Virus record (IMG/VR): IMGVR_UViG_3300013010_000071
Location: 1 to 23,983 of that record
Reading direction: 5' to 3' (one strand)
Length of the DNA stretch: 23,983 nt
Origin: a virus
Shown: piece after piece, positions 6,210 through 13,372 of the stretch
How positions within the stretch are numbered: position 1 is the stretch's first letter
Layout of the letters: each line of letters starts with the position of its first letter
Program-made: the position numbers and the translations under genes
Notes under the pieces: generated by a model
Database searches by the model: none
Told to the model about the DNA's origin: nothing
What the model saw: the letters and a program-made list of their open reading frames with translations, nothing else

Positions 6210-6655
6210 TCACGAACGGCATGGGCCTGCTGCACTCGGCACCGATTGAAGACATGATCGACCACAAGGCGCGTGAGCACGGCGTCAGCTATGGTTTGAC
6301 CGAGGCGGGTTACGACATCCGCATCAAGCAGGAGATGCTGCTGAGCGAGAGCAACCGCTTCGCGCTGGCCAGCACCATCGAGCGCTTCCAGATGCCAAAG
6401 ACCTTAGCAGCGGTTGTGCACGACAAGAGCACATGGGCTCGGCGCGGCCTGTCTGTATTCAATACGGTGATCGAGCCCGGATGGTTTGGGTGGCTGACCC
6501 TCGAGCTGGTGTACCACGGGCAGGGCGAGATCCACATCCCTGCCGGTGTCGGCATCGCTCAGGTGCTGTTCCACCACCTCGAGGAGCCAGCAGATTATGG
6601 CGACGGGAAATACCAGAACCAGAAAGACGAACCGGTCGGCCCGATCACCGCTTGA
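6206..6655 (+). CDS. dcd: dCTP deaminase-like protein (dUTPase superfamily)
   Basis: A trimeric nucleotide-pool enzyme family that deaminates dCTP to dUTP, or hydrolyses dUTP. The core is well matched: GYDIRIKQEM, HDKSTWARRGLSVFNTVIEP with S75 and R79, GWFGWLTLELVYHG with the catalytic glutamate E100, GVGIAQVLF, and YQNQKDEPVGP near the C-terminus. S75, R79 and E100 correspond to E. coli Dcd S111, R115 and E138. At 149 aa it is shorter than cellular Dcd (about 193) because the N-terminal part is reduced, which is common in phage versions. Whether it only deaminates or is bifunctional cannot be told from sequence. Its stop overlaps the -35 box of promoter P2. Confidence 0.88.
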   Translation: MITNGMGLLHSAPIEDMIDHKAREHGVSYGLTEAGYDIRIKQEMLLSESNRFALASTIERFQMPKTLAAVVHDKSTWARRGLSVFNTVIEPGWFGWLTLELVYHGQGEIHIPAGVGIAQVLFHHLEEPADYGDGKYQNQKDEPVGPITA

Positions 6656-6683
6656 CGGGCCGCCAATCAGCATCATATGATGC
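6652..6683 (+). promoter_or_regulatory. Internal promoter P2 upstream of the helicase
   Basis: TTGACG (6652-6657), an 18-bp spacer and TATGAT (6676-6681). The spacer has ATCAGCATC at the same position relative to the -10 box as P1 and P3, but lacks the left half of their palindrome. A different 14-bp perfect palindrome, GCATCATATGATGC (6670-6683), overlaps the -10 box. The -35 box overlaps the dcd stop codon. Confidence 0.7.
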
Positions 6684-6738
6684 GACATGTACCCCACTGG
6701 GTGCCGTATGACGTAGCGAAGTAGGACACACACACCAC

Positions 6739-8079
6739 ATGAAACTGCTCCCACACCAAATCGAGGACGCCAAGTTCCTCGCCAGCCGCAAGATCGCCGG
6801 GTGCTTTAACGGCATGGGCACTGGCAAAACCCGCACAGCGCTGGAGGCGCTGATCGTCGCAGAGGTTCTGCGCACCGTGATCATCGGCCCGCCGATCTCG
6901 CTCCGCATGTGGGCAGCCGAGGCAGCCGATCACATGGAATGCACGCCGCAGATCATCGCCAAGGGCTCGACCGAGATCGACCCCAAGGCAGACATCCTGA
7001 TCTGCTCGTACGAGATCGCCACCAAGCGCCAACACGAGCTGATGGCGTGGGCACGCGGTCCGCTGAACGGCATGCGCTCCGCCCTGATCTGTGATGAGAG
7101 CCACGCCTTGAAGAGCACCAAAGCCAAGCGCACCAAAGCGATCCTCGGTCGCGGTGGCATGGTCGAGGCGTTCAAGCACAGCTGGTTCCTGACTGGCTCG
7201 CCGATGACCCGCTGGGCAGACGACCTGATCCCGTTCCTGTTTCGCGCAGCGCCGCAGGAGATCAAGCAGCGGATCGGGTCGTTGAGCATTGAGCGGTTCA
7301 ACCTGCGCTACTGCATCACCCAGAAGCGGCAGTTCCCGGGTGCATTTCGCCCGGTGATCATGACTGTCGGGTCGCGCAATCTGGACGAACTTGGAGCACT
7401 TCTTGCAGAGTGCGCGACCCGCCGCACGCTGGACGACGTGTGGGAGAGCATGCCCTCACTCACACATACCCGTCTGGCAGTCGAAGTGTCGGGCGTCGCC
7501 GCAATAAATCGTGCGATTGACAAGATGACCATGGCCGAGATCGAGAAGCAGCTGTCGTCCAACGACGAGAACCTCGCCACCATGCGCCGTGAGCTCGGTG
7601 TCTCAATGGTCCCAGCTGCTGCCGATTTCATCTGGCAGCGTGCCGACGCAGAGCAGGGTGCGATCCTTGTTGGTGCGTGGCATCGCGAGGTCATCGACGG
7701 TCTGGTTGAGGCCCTCAAGGCCAAGAAGCTCCGGGTCGCTCAGCTGGACGGACGCACCCCGGCAGCCAAGAAGACGGAGTTGCAGCGCCAGTTTAACGAG
7801 GGCGAGCTGGACGTGCTGGTCGGGCAGATCGGCGCAATGGGCGTCAGCCTCAACCTGCAGCGTGGTGGCAACTCCATCGTCGTGGTCGAGGAGGATTGGT
7901 CACCGGCCGTGATGGATCAGTTCTACGCCCGCCTGCACCGGATGGGTCAGGGCAAGCCGGTCCACGTCGACACTCTGTTCGTAGAAAACAAACTATCCAC
8001 CGCAGTGCACCGGATCTCATCCGCCAAGCGCCGCGCCCACACCGCAACCGCAAACGCCCATCAGGAGGCAGCACAATGA
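6739..8079 (+). CDS. SNF2-type DNA helicase/translocase (446 aa)
   Basis: A superfamily 2 ATPase of the SNF2 type, of the compact form seen in phage replication operons. Seen in order: Q-like LLPHQIEDAKFL, motif I GMGTGKT (K30), motif Ia IIGPPISLRMW, motif II DESH (119-122), motif III FLTGSPM, then in the second domain LVGAWHREVIDGL, VAQLDGRTP, DVLVGQIGAMGVSLNLQ and motif VI QFYARLHRMGQ with the arginine finger. It likely moves along duplex DNA during replication or recombination. It starts after promoter P2 with a leader ending ACACACACCACATG and only a weak Shine-Dalgarno. Its stop overlaps the next start (ATGA). Confidence 0.93.
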   Translation: MKLLPHQIEDAKFLASRKIAGCFNGMGTGKTRTALEALIVAEVLRTVIIGPPISLRMWAAEAADHMECTPQIIAKGSTEIDPKADILICSYEIATKRQHELMAWARGPLNGMRSALICDESHALKSTKAKRTKAILGRGGMVEAFKHSWFLTGSPMTRWADDLIPFLFRAAPQEIKQRIGSLSIERFNLRYCITQKRQFPGAFRPVIMTVGSRNLDELGALLAECATRRTLDDVWESMPSLTHTRLAVEVSGVAAINRAIDKMTMAEIEKQLSSNDENLATMRRELGVSMVPAAADFIWQRADAEQGAILVGAWHREVIDGLVEALKAKKLRVAQLDGRTPAAKKTELQRQFNEGELDVLVGQIGAMGVSLNLQRGGNSIVVVEEDWSPAVMDQFYARLHRMGQGKPVHVDTLFVENKLSTAVHRISSAKRRAHTATANAHQEAAQ

Positions 8080-8459
8080 AACAGCAGCAGCTAGAACTAC
8101 AGATCGCAGAGCTCGAGGCGCAGAACGCCAAGCTCCGCGCCGAGATCGACAACCTGCAGGCCCACCGGCCTGCACCCACCATCATCGACATCATCGGCCC
8201 AGAGGCCTTTGACCGGATGGTCGAGCTTTACCCATCGTTCCGCGAGAGCGGCACGCCCACCAACCCGACCGACGCCGCATCCGAGGTGCTGTGGTCCTGC
8301 ATCCGCATGATGAGCCGCACCGAGAAAACGCTGCAGGGTGTGAAGGAAAGCGCCAAAGAAAACTACGCACGCTACAGCGACGTCGTTGCCAAGAACGAGC
8401 GTACCACCAATGCGCTGGCTGAGTACGCCATGCGCGCAGCCGAGGAGGGCAACCAATGA
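8076..8459 (+). CDS. Coiled-coil hypothetical protein (127 aa)
   Basis: The start at 8076 is set by AGGAGG eight bases upstream and an ATGA overlap with the helicase stop; the open frame extends further left but only in antiphase over the helicase. Residues 1-30 form a coiled coil (heptads in LELQIAELEAQNAKLRAEID). A central segment (IDIIGPEAFDRMVELYPSF) and a long charged C-terminal helix follow. Unknown function; its place between a SNF2 helicase and a Cas4-like nuclease suggests a structural or loading partner for one of them. The stop overlaps the nuclease start by 4 bp. Confidence 0.8.
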   Translation: MKQQQLELQIAELEAQNAKLRAEIDNLQAHRPAPTIIDIIGPEAFDRMVELYPSFRESGTPTNPTDAASEVLWSCIRMMSRTEKTLQGVKESAKENYARYSDVVAKNERTTNALAEYAMRAAEEGNQ

Positions 8460-9430
8460 TCAAGGATCTGATACTGGGTGGCGCACAGGCGCTGGACGAC
8501 GACGAGGGCTTCAGCATCGACCGCTCGAAGTATATGAACGCCTCGAGCGCAGAGAGCTGCATCCGCAAGCAGTGGTTCGAGCGCCACCTCCCGGCCGTGG
8601 AGCAGGACTGGGGCTTCGCACGGCGCGGTAAGCAGGGCGAGCTCTATCTCGTGGATTGCCTGATGGCGTCGGGCGCAGACCTTATGTACTGCGGCGCTGA
8701 TCAGGTCTCGATCATCAGCGAAGAGCACCGGATCTCAGCCACACCGGACGGGTACATGGCGACCGATCAGGGCTGGGTGGGGATGGAGTTCAAGACAATC
8801 GACCCGCGCACCAACCGAAACTATTTGCCCCGGGCTGACCACATCACGCAGCTGCAGATCGGCATGGAGATCGCCAACCTGCAGGGCGATGACTTCCCGC
8901 ACCCGATCTCTGGCAAGCTGATTTACATGGACGCGTCGAACTACAACGACATCCTAGAGTTCGACGTGCCGCGCGACCGTGACATCCTCGACCGCATGGC
9001 ACCGCGAGCTAAGAAGATGCTCAACGCCAAGGGCGCTGACCGCCTCGACCGCGAAGGCAAGCGCAGTGGAGAGTGCAAGAAGTATGGCGGCTGCCCCTTC
9101 GCGGAACAGTGCGGCATCGAGGTAGAGGGCGAAGCCCACGTCACCCGGGGCAACCGTGGATCTGGGTTCGACAGCGCGGTGCAGGCCTATGTGCTGGCCA
9201 AGGGAGAGGAGGCAGAAGCCAAGGCCCGCAAGGACAACGCTGCTGAGACCATCAAGGCTGAGTTGCTGTCCCGCAACGCCAAGGAGCTGATCGTCGGGAA
9301 CCACCGGGTCAGCATGACAATCGTCGCAGGCCGCAGGTCATACGACTGGAAGACAATGGAGAAGGCCGGGATTGACCTCAGCCCCTTCATGAGCACGGGA
9401 AAGCCAAGCGAAAGGCTGACCGTGGAGTGA
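8456..9430 (+). CDS. Cas4/RecB-like Fe-S exonuclease (324 aa)
   Basis: A PD-(D/E)XK nuclease with a probable 4Fe-4S cluster. The catalytic core reads ATPDGYM (D98), GMEFKTI (E111, K113) and HITQLQIGMEI (Q132). The four cysteines expected for the cluster are C35 in SCIRKQW and C207, C213, C219 in ECKKYGGCPFAEQC, the Cas4/AddB arrangement. No Cas1, Cas2 or repeats are nearby, so this is a phage replication/recombination exonuclease rather than a CRISPR adaptation protein. It probably resects DNA ends together with the neighbouring helicase and polymerase. The start overlaps the coiled-coil gene (ATGA), so co-translation is likely. Confidence 0.9.
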   Translation: MIKDLILGGAQALDDDEGFSIDRSKYMNASSAESCIRKQWFERHLPAVEQDWGFARRGKQGELYLVDCLMASGADLMYCGADQVSIISEEHRISATPDGYMATDQGWVGMEFKTIDPRTNRNYLPRADHITQLQIGMEIANLQGDDFPHPISGKLIYMDASNYNDILEFDVPRDRDILDRMAPRAKKMLNAKGADRLDREGKRSGECKKYGGCPFAEQCGIEVEGEAHVTRGNRGSGFDSAVQAYVLAKGEEAEAKARKDNAAETIKAELLSRNAKELIVGNHRVSMTIVAGRRSYDWKTMEKAGIDLSPFMSTGKPSERLTVE

Positions 9431-9479
9431 GGCCAAGACAGCCTCTGTTGAAATGTGCAACGTAGAAAAGGAGCACAAC

Positions 9480-10202
9480 ATGTCTACATCTCTCGCAACA
9501 TACGCCAAAGGCGGAAACCTCCCGACGCTGGACAAGGACGCAATGGCCAAGGCCCTTGCCTCTGCCGGTGCCGAGGAGAGCACAGGCTCTGCCAGCGACG
9601 GCGTGGAGTACGTCTCATTCTCTGGAAAGACCGGGGCCATCACTTACGGTCGTGAGCGTGGTGACCTCCCGCAGGACGAGGTCTTCCTGATGGAGCCGCG
9701 CTCCGCCTTCCGTGGCTGGATATGCTGGAAAGACAACAAGCCGGTGGCTCGCCATCAGTGGTCGATCTACCAGCCCGAGCTGGCGATCGCTGAGCGCGAT
9801 CTCGAGGCCAAAGGCCCGTACCCCCGGCAGCAGGACGGCTGGCAGTCGATGCTGGGCTTCGGCTTCATGTCGGAGACGGTGCAGTACCAGTTCAGCACCA
9901 ACAGCACCTCGGGCAAGAACGCGGTGGGTGATCTGTTCAATGAGATCGCAGAGCGCACCATGCGGGGCGAGCCGAACTTCCCGCTGTTCTACTTCACCCG
10001 CGAAAAGTTCCAAGCGAAGGGCGAGTGGAACTTTAAGCCGAAGTTAGACATCGACGAGTGGATCACCGAGGAAGAGGCAGCCGCGATGCTGGCTGCCGGA
10101 GCCGAGGCAGCGCCCGGGACGATCGCCGAGCCCGAGCCCGAGCCCGAACCTGAGCCGGAAGAGGTCAAGCCGGTACGCACCCGGCGCGCACGCCGCACTT
10201 GA
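9480..10202 (+). CDS. Hypothetical replication-cluster protein with acidic EP tail (240 aa)
   Basis: The start at 9480 is chosen because AAGGAG lies 6 bases upstream; an in-frame ATG at 9453 has no such site. The core (about residues 40-185) has mixed beta structure with aromatic residues (AFRGWICWKDNKPVARHQWS, QDGWQSMLGFGF, FPLFYFTREKFQAKGEWNF). The C-terminus is a glutamate/proline repeat (EPEPEPEPEPEE) followed by a basic end, VRTRRARRT. The position, between a Cas4-like nuclease and DNA polymerase, and the acidic tail would suit a single-stranded DNA-binding or recombination-mediator protein, but I cannot assign an OB fold, and the basic end after the acidic run is not typical of SSB. Function unassigned. 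Confidence 0.8.
   Translation: MSTSLATYAKGGNLPTLDKDAMAKALASAGAEESTGSASDGVEYVSFSGKTGAITYGRERGDLPQDEVFLMEPRSAFRGWICWKDNKPVARHQWSIYQPELAIAERDLEAKGPYPRQQDGWQSMLGFGFMSETVQYQFSTNSTSGKNAVGDLFNEIAERTMRGEPNFPLFYFTREKFQAKGEWNFKPKLDIDEWITEEEAAAMLAAGAEAAPGTIAEPEPEPEPEPEEVKPVRTRRARRT
10129..10163 (+). repeat. In-frame 6-bp tandem repeat coding Glu-Pro
   Basis: GAGCCC-type hexamers are repeated about five times with drift (GAACCT, GAGCCG) and code for alternating Glu and Pro in the acidic tail of the preceding gene. Such repeats can expand or contract by slippage. Confidence 0.8.
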
Positions 10203-10208
10203 CAACGG

Positions 10209-10228
10209 GGCGGGCCTTCGGGCCCGCC
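10209..10228 (+). terminator. GC hairpin with TTCG tetraloop before polA
   Basis: GGCGGGCC (10209-10216) and GGCCCGCC (10221-10228) form a perfect 8-bp stem closed by the stable TTCG loop, directly after the stop at 10202 and 24 bases before the polymerase start. It is followed by TCTCC rather than a T-run, so it may be an attenuating or mRNA-stabilising hairpin rather than a full terminator. Confidence 0.55.
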
Positions 10229-10251
10229 TCTCCACACCACGGGAGGCACAC

Positions 10252-12069
10252 ATGGAATACCAGATGATTACGACCGAGGACGAGCTGAACGATCTGCTCG
10301 ACCTGATTGGCACCGGACACGCCGCGCTTGACTTCGAGACCACAGGCCTGCGCCCGCAGGAGAGCGAGGTCAGGCTGGCGCAGATCTGCAACGACGATGT
10401 CTGGGCGGTCATCGACTTCTGGGCGCTCGAGGGCGGATCGTTCGCGCCGTATGCCGAGTGGTTCGAGGCCGGCACATGGATCGCGTTCAATGCCGGGTTC
10501 GAATACCAGTGGTTCGACGCGGCCGACGCGCCGCACGTCAAGGTCATCGAGGTGGCACACACCCGGCGTGCCCGCATGGGTGGCGATCAGATGTCGCTGG
10601 CCCAGATGTTGAAGGTCGACCTCAAGCACGAGATGCCAAAGGATCAGCAGGTGTCGAACTGGGGGGCCAAGAAGCTGACAGCAGAGCAGCTCAGGTACGC
10701 CGCAGACGACGCCCTGTGGACGTGGAAGCTATGGCAGCACTGGCAGGCCAAGCTGGATGAATACCCGCCTGCCCGCGAGGCACAGGCGATGTTTGACGCG
10801 CTGATCGTACCGGTCCACGAGATGCGCGAGACCGGCCTGCTGCTTGACCAAGCCCGGCACCGGGATCTGGTGGCCAGCTGGGAGGCCAAGCGGGTGGTGT
10901 TCGAGGCCAACATCCGCCAGTTCGTCAGCGAGGGTGAGGTCGAGAACCTGCGGTCGCCGAAGCAGTGGTCGGATTACTTTGGCCAGATCCTGCCTGACGA
11001 ATACCTCGCCCACTGGCCGCGCACAGAAAAGGCAGGGCAGCTTGAGAGCAAGACCTCGACCTGCAAGGAGATGGCTGCGCTCGCAGGTGGCGAAGGGCCG
11101 CTGGCCGAGGTGCTGTTCAACATCGCAGACCTGACCACCATCAACCAGTACCTGTCGAACTTCGGCGACAAGCTGATCAACATGGCACAGGGAGCATCCG
11201 ACGGCCGCCTGCACCCCAGCTACAACATCTCGCGCGCCGTCACCGGCCGGTTCAGCTCGAGCTCGCCGAACGCGCAGCAGTTCCCCCGAGATCGCGAGCT
11301 GCTGGGCGAGCACACCAGCGTGCGCCTGTCCTTCATTGCGCCGCCAAAGAAGCGGCTGGTGTCGCTCGACTACAGCGGCATCGAGCTTAAGGTGCTGGCG
11401 CTGCTGAGCGAGGATGACCAGCTGCTGTACGACTGCGTGCATGGCGACCTGCACAGCGAGGTCGGCTCGTACATGGCCGGGTACAAGATCGACAAGAAGA
11501 CACCCGAGGGCAAAGAGATCCGATCGAAGGCCAAGGGCGTATCGTTCGGCATCATCTACGGGTCAGGGTCGCTTGGCCTGTCGGGAACGCTGCGCACCTC
11601 GATCACCCGGGCACTGGAGCTGATTGACTTCTGGGCCGACCGCTACCCCAAGGCATTCGGCCTGCGCAACACGATGATGAACCACGCGCTTGGGGATGGG
11701 GCTGGGTTCCTGCCAATGGTGGACGGCGGCACGATCTATATGGGCAAGAGGCCTGCCCTGCCCAAGTGCGCAAACTATCCAGTGCAGCGCGCCGCGCTGT
11801 CGGTCATGGCCCGGGCGATCATTCGCCACCGGGCACGCCTCGAGGAGGCCGCCGATCACGGCAAGCATATGGGCACCCGGATGGCTGCGACCATCCACGA
11901 CGCCTTGATCGATGAGGCCTACATCGAGGATGCACCCGAGGCGCTGCAGTGGATGAAAAAGGACATGGTGGCTGGCTACCTAGACATCTTTCCGGGCGCG
12001 CCGACCGACGCACTGGTCGAGGGCGGCACCGGTCCCAGCTGGGGTGAGCTAGAAGATGAGGAGGTGTAG
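10252..12069 (+). CDS. polA: Family A DNA polymerase with 3'-5' exonuclease (605 aa)
   Basis: The replicative polymerase of the phage. Residues 1-165 are a DnaQ-like proofreading domain: Exo I LDFETTG (D27, E29), Exo II FNAGFEYQW (with E84 where most family members have Asp), Exo III YAADD (Y149, D153). The polymerase motifs are A SLDYSGIELK (D373, E378), B IRSKAKGVSFGIIYG (R424, K428, F432, Y436) and C ATIHDALIDE (H549, D550). F432 aligns with E. coli Phe762, and the motif A Gln is replaced by Gly (G376). There is no 5'-3' nuclease domain, as in T7 and related phage polymerases. The ribosome-binding site GGGAGG lies close before ATG 10252. The catalytic roles are well established for the family. 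Confidence 0.96.
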   Translation: MEYQMITTEDELNDLLDLIGTGHAALDFETTGLRPQESEVRLAQICNDDVWAVIDFWALEGGSFAPYAEWFEAGTWIAFNAGFEYQWFDAADAPHVKVIEVAHTRRARMGGDQMSLAQMLKVDLKHEMPKDQQVSNWGAKKLTAEQLRYAADDALWTWKLWQHWQAKLDEYPPAREAQAMFDALIVPVHEMRETGLLLDQARHRDLVASWEAKRVVFEANIRQFVSEGEVENLRSPKQWSDYFGQILPDEYLAHWPRTEKAGQLESKTSTCKEMAALAGGEGPLAEVLFNIADLTTINQYLSNFGDKLINMAQGASDGRLHPSYNISRAVTGRFSSSSPNAQQFPRDRELLGEHTSVRLSFIAPPKKRLVSLDYSGIELKVLALLSEDDQLLYDCVHGDLHSEVGSYMAGYKIDKKTPEGKEIRSKAKGVSFGIIYGSGSLGLSGTLRTSITRALELIDFWADRYPKAFGLRNTMMNHALGDGAGFLPMVDGGTIYMGKRPALPKCANYPVQRAALSVMARAIIRHRARLEEAADHGKHMGTRMAATIHDALIDEAYIEDAPEALQWMKKDMVAGYLDIFPGAPTDALVEGGTGPSWGELEDEEV

Positions 12070-12072
12070 CCC

Positions 12073-12101
12073 TTGACCGATGCTGATCAGCATCTTATAT
12101 C
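12073..12101 (+). promoter_or_regulatory. Internal promoter P3 with 16-bp palindromic operator
   Basis: TTGACC (12073-12078), 17-bp spacer, TATATC (12096-12101). The spacer is almost entirely the perfect palindrome GATGCTGATCAGCATC (12079-12094), the fullest version of the motif also found in P1 and in half form in P2. Its leader then carries ACACACCACAGGAG before the gene at 12133. Confidence 0.75.
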
Positions 12102-12132
12102 ATGGGCACACACACCACAGGAGACCTTGACC

Positions 12133-12555
12133 ATGACCCATCCGCACCTGATCGCCACCGCCGCCGACGCCCAGCAGTTTGTTCTGGGCGGTCGCGCACG
12201 CTTCACGCTCGTGTCCAAGCAGACCGGCAAGCGCTACACCTACCGCGTGTCGAAGGCCAAGGACACCGACGACGTGTTCTTTGCCAGCCTGCTGGTCGGC
12301 CAGAACAACGAGCAGGACTACGAGTACCTTGGCTTCACCAAGAACGGCAACGCCCTGATCCCGGGCCGCAAGGGCAACCCCAGCCACCCTGCGTTCCTCG
12401 GGCTGGACTGGGCGCTGCGTCAGTTCTCGGCAGGCAAGATGCCTGAGCAGCTCGAGATCTGGCACGAGGGCCGCTGCGCCCGCTGCGGTCGGACCCTGAC
12501 CGACCCGGCATCCATCGAAGCGGGCTTCGGCCCCGAATGCATCAACCACATCTGA
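12133..12555 (+). CDS. DUF6011-type protein with Cys4-like C-terminal motif (140 aa)
   Basis: The real start is ATG 12133; an in-frame TTG at 12073 would place the coding start inside promoter P3. The C-terminal 30 residues are a compact zinc-ribbon-like motif, GRCARCGRTLTDPASIEAGF then GPEC, matching the DUF6011 pattern CxxCGRxLxxxxS...G.GPxC. The first 110 residues are a beta-rich domain (RFTLVSKQTGKRYTYRV) not known to me. Function unknown. It is the first gene of a short operon with the coiled-coil protein, the DUF5664 protein and the small basic protein, which suggests a role in metabolism or regulation during replication. Confidence 0.85.
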   Translation: MTHPHLIATAADAQQFVLGGRARFTLVSKQTGKRYTYRVSKAKDTDDVFFASLLVGQNNEQDYEYLGFTKNGNALIPGRKGNPSHPAFLGLDWALRQFSAGKMPEQLEIWHEGRCARCGRTLTDPASIEAGFGPECINHI

Positions 12556-12565
12556 GGAGACCACC

Positions 12566-12877
12566 ATGCCTTTCGACGCCACCCTTGCCATCGCCCAGAT
12601 CGACCTCGCCAGCGGCACCGACCGCCCCGATCTCGACGGCCTGCGCGCCCGCTACCCTGAGCTTGGCTTTGTCTTCGACATGCTCGAGGACAAGCTCCAC
12701 GAGGCCGAGCATTGCGCGATCGAGTACCGCGATGAACGCCGTGAGATCGAACGCGGTTACCAGCAGGATATCGACGCGCTCGAGGGCCGGGTTCAGGATC
12801 TGCGTCTTGTGCTCAACCAGATCCGCGAGCTGACCGTCGACGCGGAGATCACCAACATCATCGAGGACGCGCTGTGA
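12566..12877 (+). CDS. Hypothetical coiled-coil protein (103 aa)
   Basis: A 103-aa acidic protein, helical almost throughout. A long charged helix spans about residues 35-85 (MLEDKLHEAEHCAIEYRDER, then IERGYQQDIDALEGRVQDLR) with heptad-like spacing, so a dimeric coiled coil is likely. A GAGGAGA ribosome-binding site precedes ATG 12566. The final codons overlap the next start (ATG 12874) by 4 bp. Function unknown. Confidence 0.75.
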   Translation: MPFDATLAIAQIDLASGTDRPDLDGLRARYPELGFVFDMLEDKLHEAEHCAIEYRDERREIERGYQQDIDALEGRVQDLRLVLNQIRELTVDAEITNIIEDAL

Positions 12878-13200
12878 GCGAGGGCATCAAGCACGATCAG
12901 CACAAGGTGCCGATGCACCTGCTGCCGCCGGAGCTCCTCGAGGGCACGGCGGCAGTGCTCGACTTCGGGGCCCGAAAGTACAGCGAGCGGAACTGGGAGC
13001 TGGGCATGGCATGGCACCGCCCGTTCTCGGCGCTCATGCGCCACATGTGGGCGTGGTGGCGCGGTGAAGACCTCGACCCAGAGACTGGCGTGTCACACCT
13101 GTGGCATGCGTCATGCTGCATCGCGTTCCTGATGGCATACGAGCGGCGTGGCATAGGCACAGATGACCGACCGAAGGAGAACACAGATGCCAGTACCTAA
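12874..13200 (+). CDS. DUF5664 / dATP-dGTP diphosphohydrolase-like (MazZ-type) protein (108 aa)
   Basis: A compact MazG-like nucleotide hydrolase family member. It matches DUF5664, which has been renamed for dATP/dGTP diphosphohydrolase activity: KHDQHKVPMHLLPPELLEG, LDFGARKYSERNWELGMAW, LMRHMWAWWRGEDLDPETG and SHLWHASCCIAFLMAYE, in that order over residues 6-90. The E-D-x-D and E-T-G acid cluster and H-x-x-H residues would bind the metal and phosphates. In some Z-genome phages members of this family act beside PurZ, but no PurZ or DatZ is in this window, so the activity here could simply be nucleotide pool control. It overlaps its neighbours on both sides. Exact substrate is not predictable. 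Confidence 0.85.
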   Translation: MSEGIKHDQHKVPMHLLPPELLEGTAAVLDFGARKYSERNWELGMAWHRPFSALMRHMWAWWRGEDLDPETGVSHLWHASCCIAFLMAYERRGIGTDDRPKENTDAST

Positions 13201-13372
13201 GCAAGAAAACCCCAGCAGCCACATCAAAGCGCAGCGGTCATATCACCAGCGGCAGTTGGACAAGGGGCTGGTGCGCCTGTCGGTCTATGTGCCAGACAAA
13301 GATCGGGATGCGTTCTGGTATGCGGTTGATCGGCTGCGCATCCGGTGGAAGCGCCAAGGCCTGATCGATTAG
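13187..13372 (+). CDS. Small basic protein (61 aa), end of early operon
   Basis: The start at 13187 is favoured by AAGGAG seven bases upstream; an in-frame ATG at 13163 has none. The 61-aa product is strongly basic (HIKAQRSYHQRQLDKGL then RLSVYVPDKDRDAFWYAVDR) and the strand RLSVYVPDKDRDAF followed by a helix recalls ribbon-helix-helix DNA-binding proteins, although it is short. It overlaps the DUF5664 gene by 14 bp and its stop overlaps the convergent o-spanin stop by 4 bp. It is the last gene before the early terminator. Regulatory or DNA-binding role is only a suggestion. Confidence 0.7.
   Translation: MPVPKQENPSSHIKAQRSYHQRQLDKGLVRLSVYVPDKDRDAFWYAVDRLRIRWKRQGLID

Noticed and set aside
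12073-12132. TTG start at 12073 for the DUF6011 gene
   Set aside because: The TTG is the -35 box of promoter P3 and the extra 20 residues cover the operator; ATG 12133 lies downstream of GGAG.
12874-13200. Firm claim of a 2-aminoadenine (Z) genome
   Set aside because: DUF5664 proteins also occur in phages with ordinary DNA, and PurZ is not visible here; kept only as a hypothesis.
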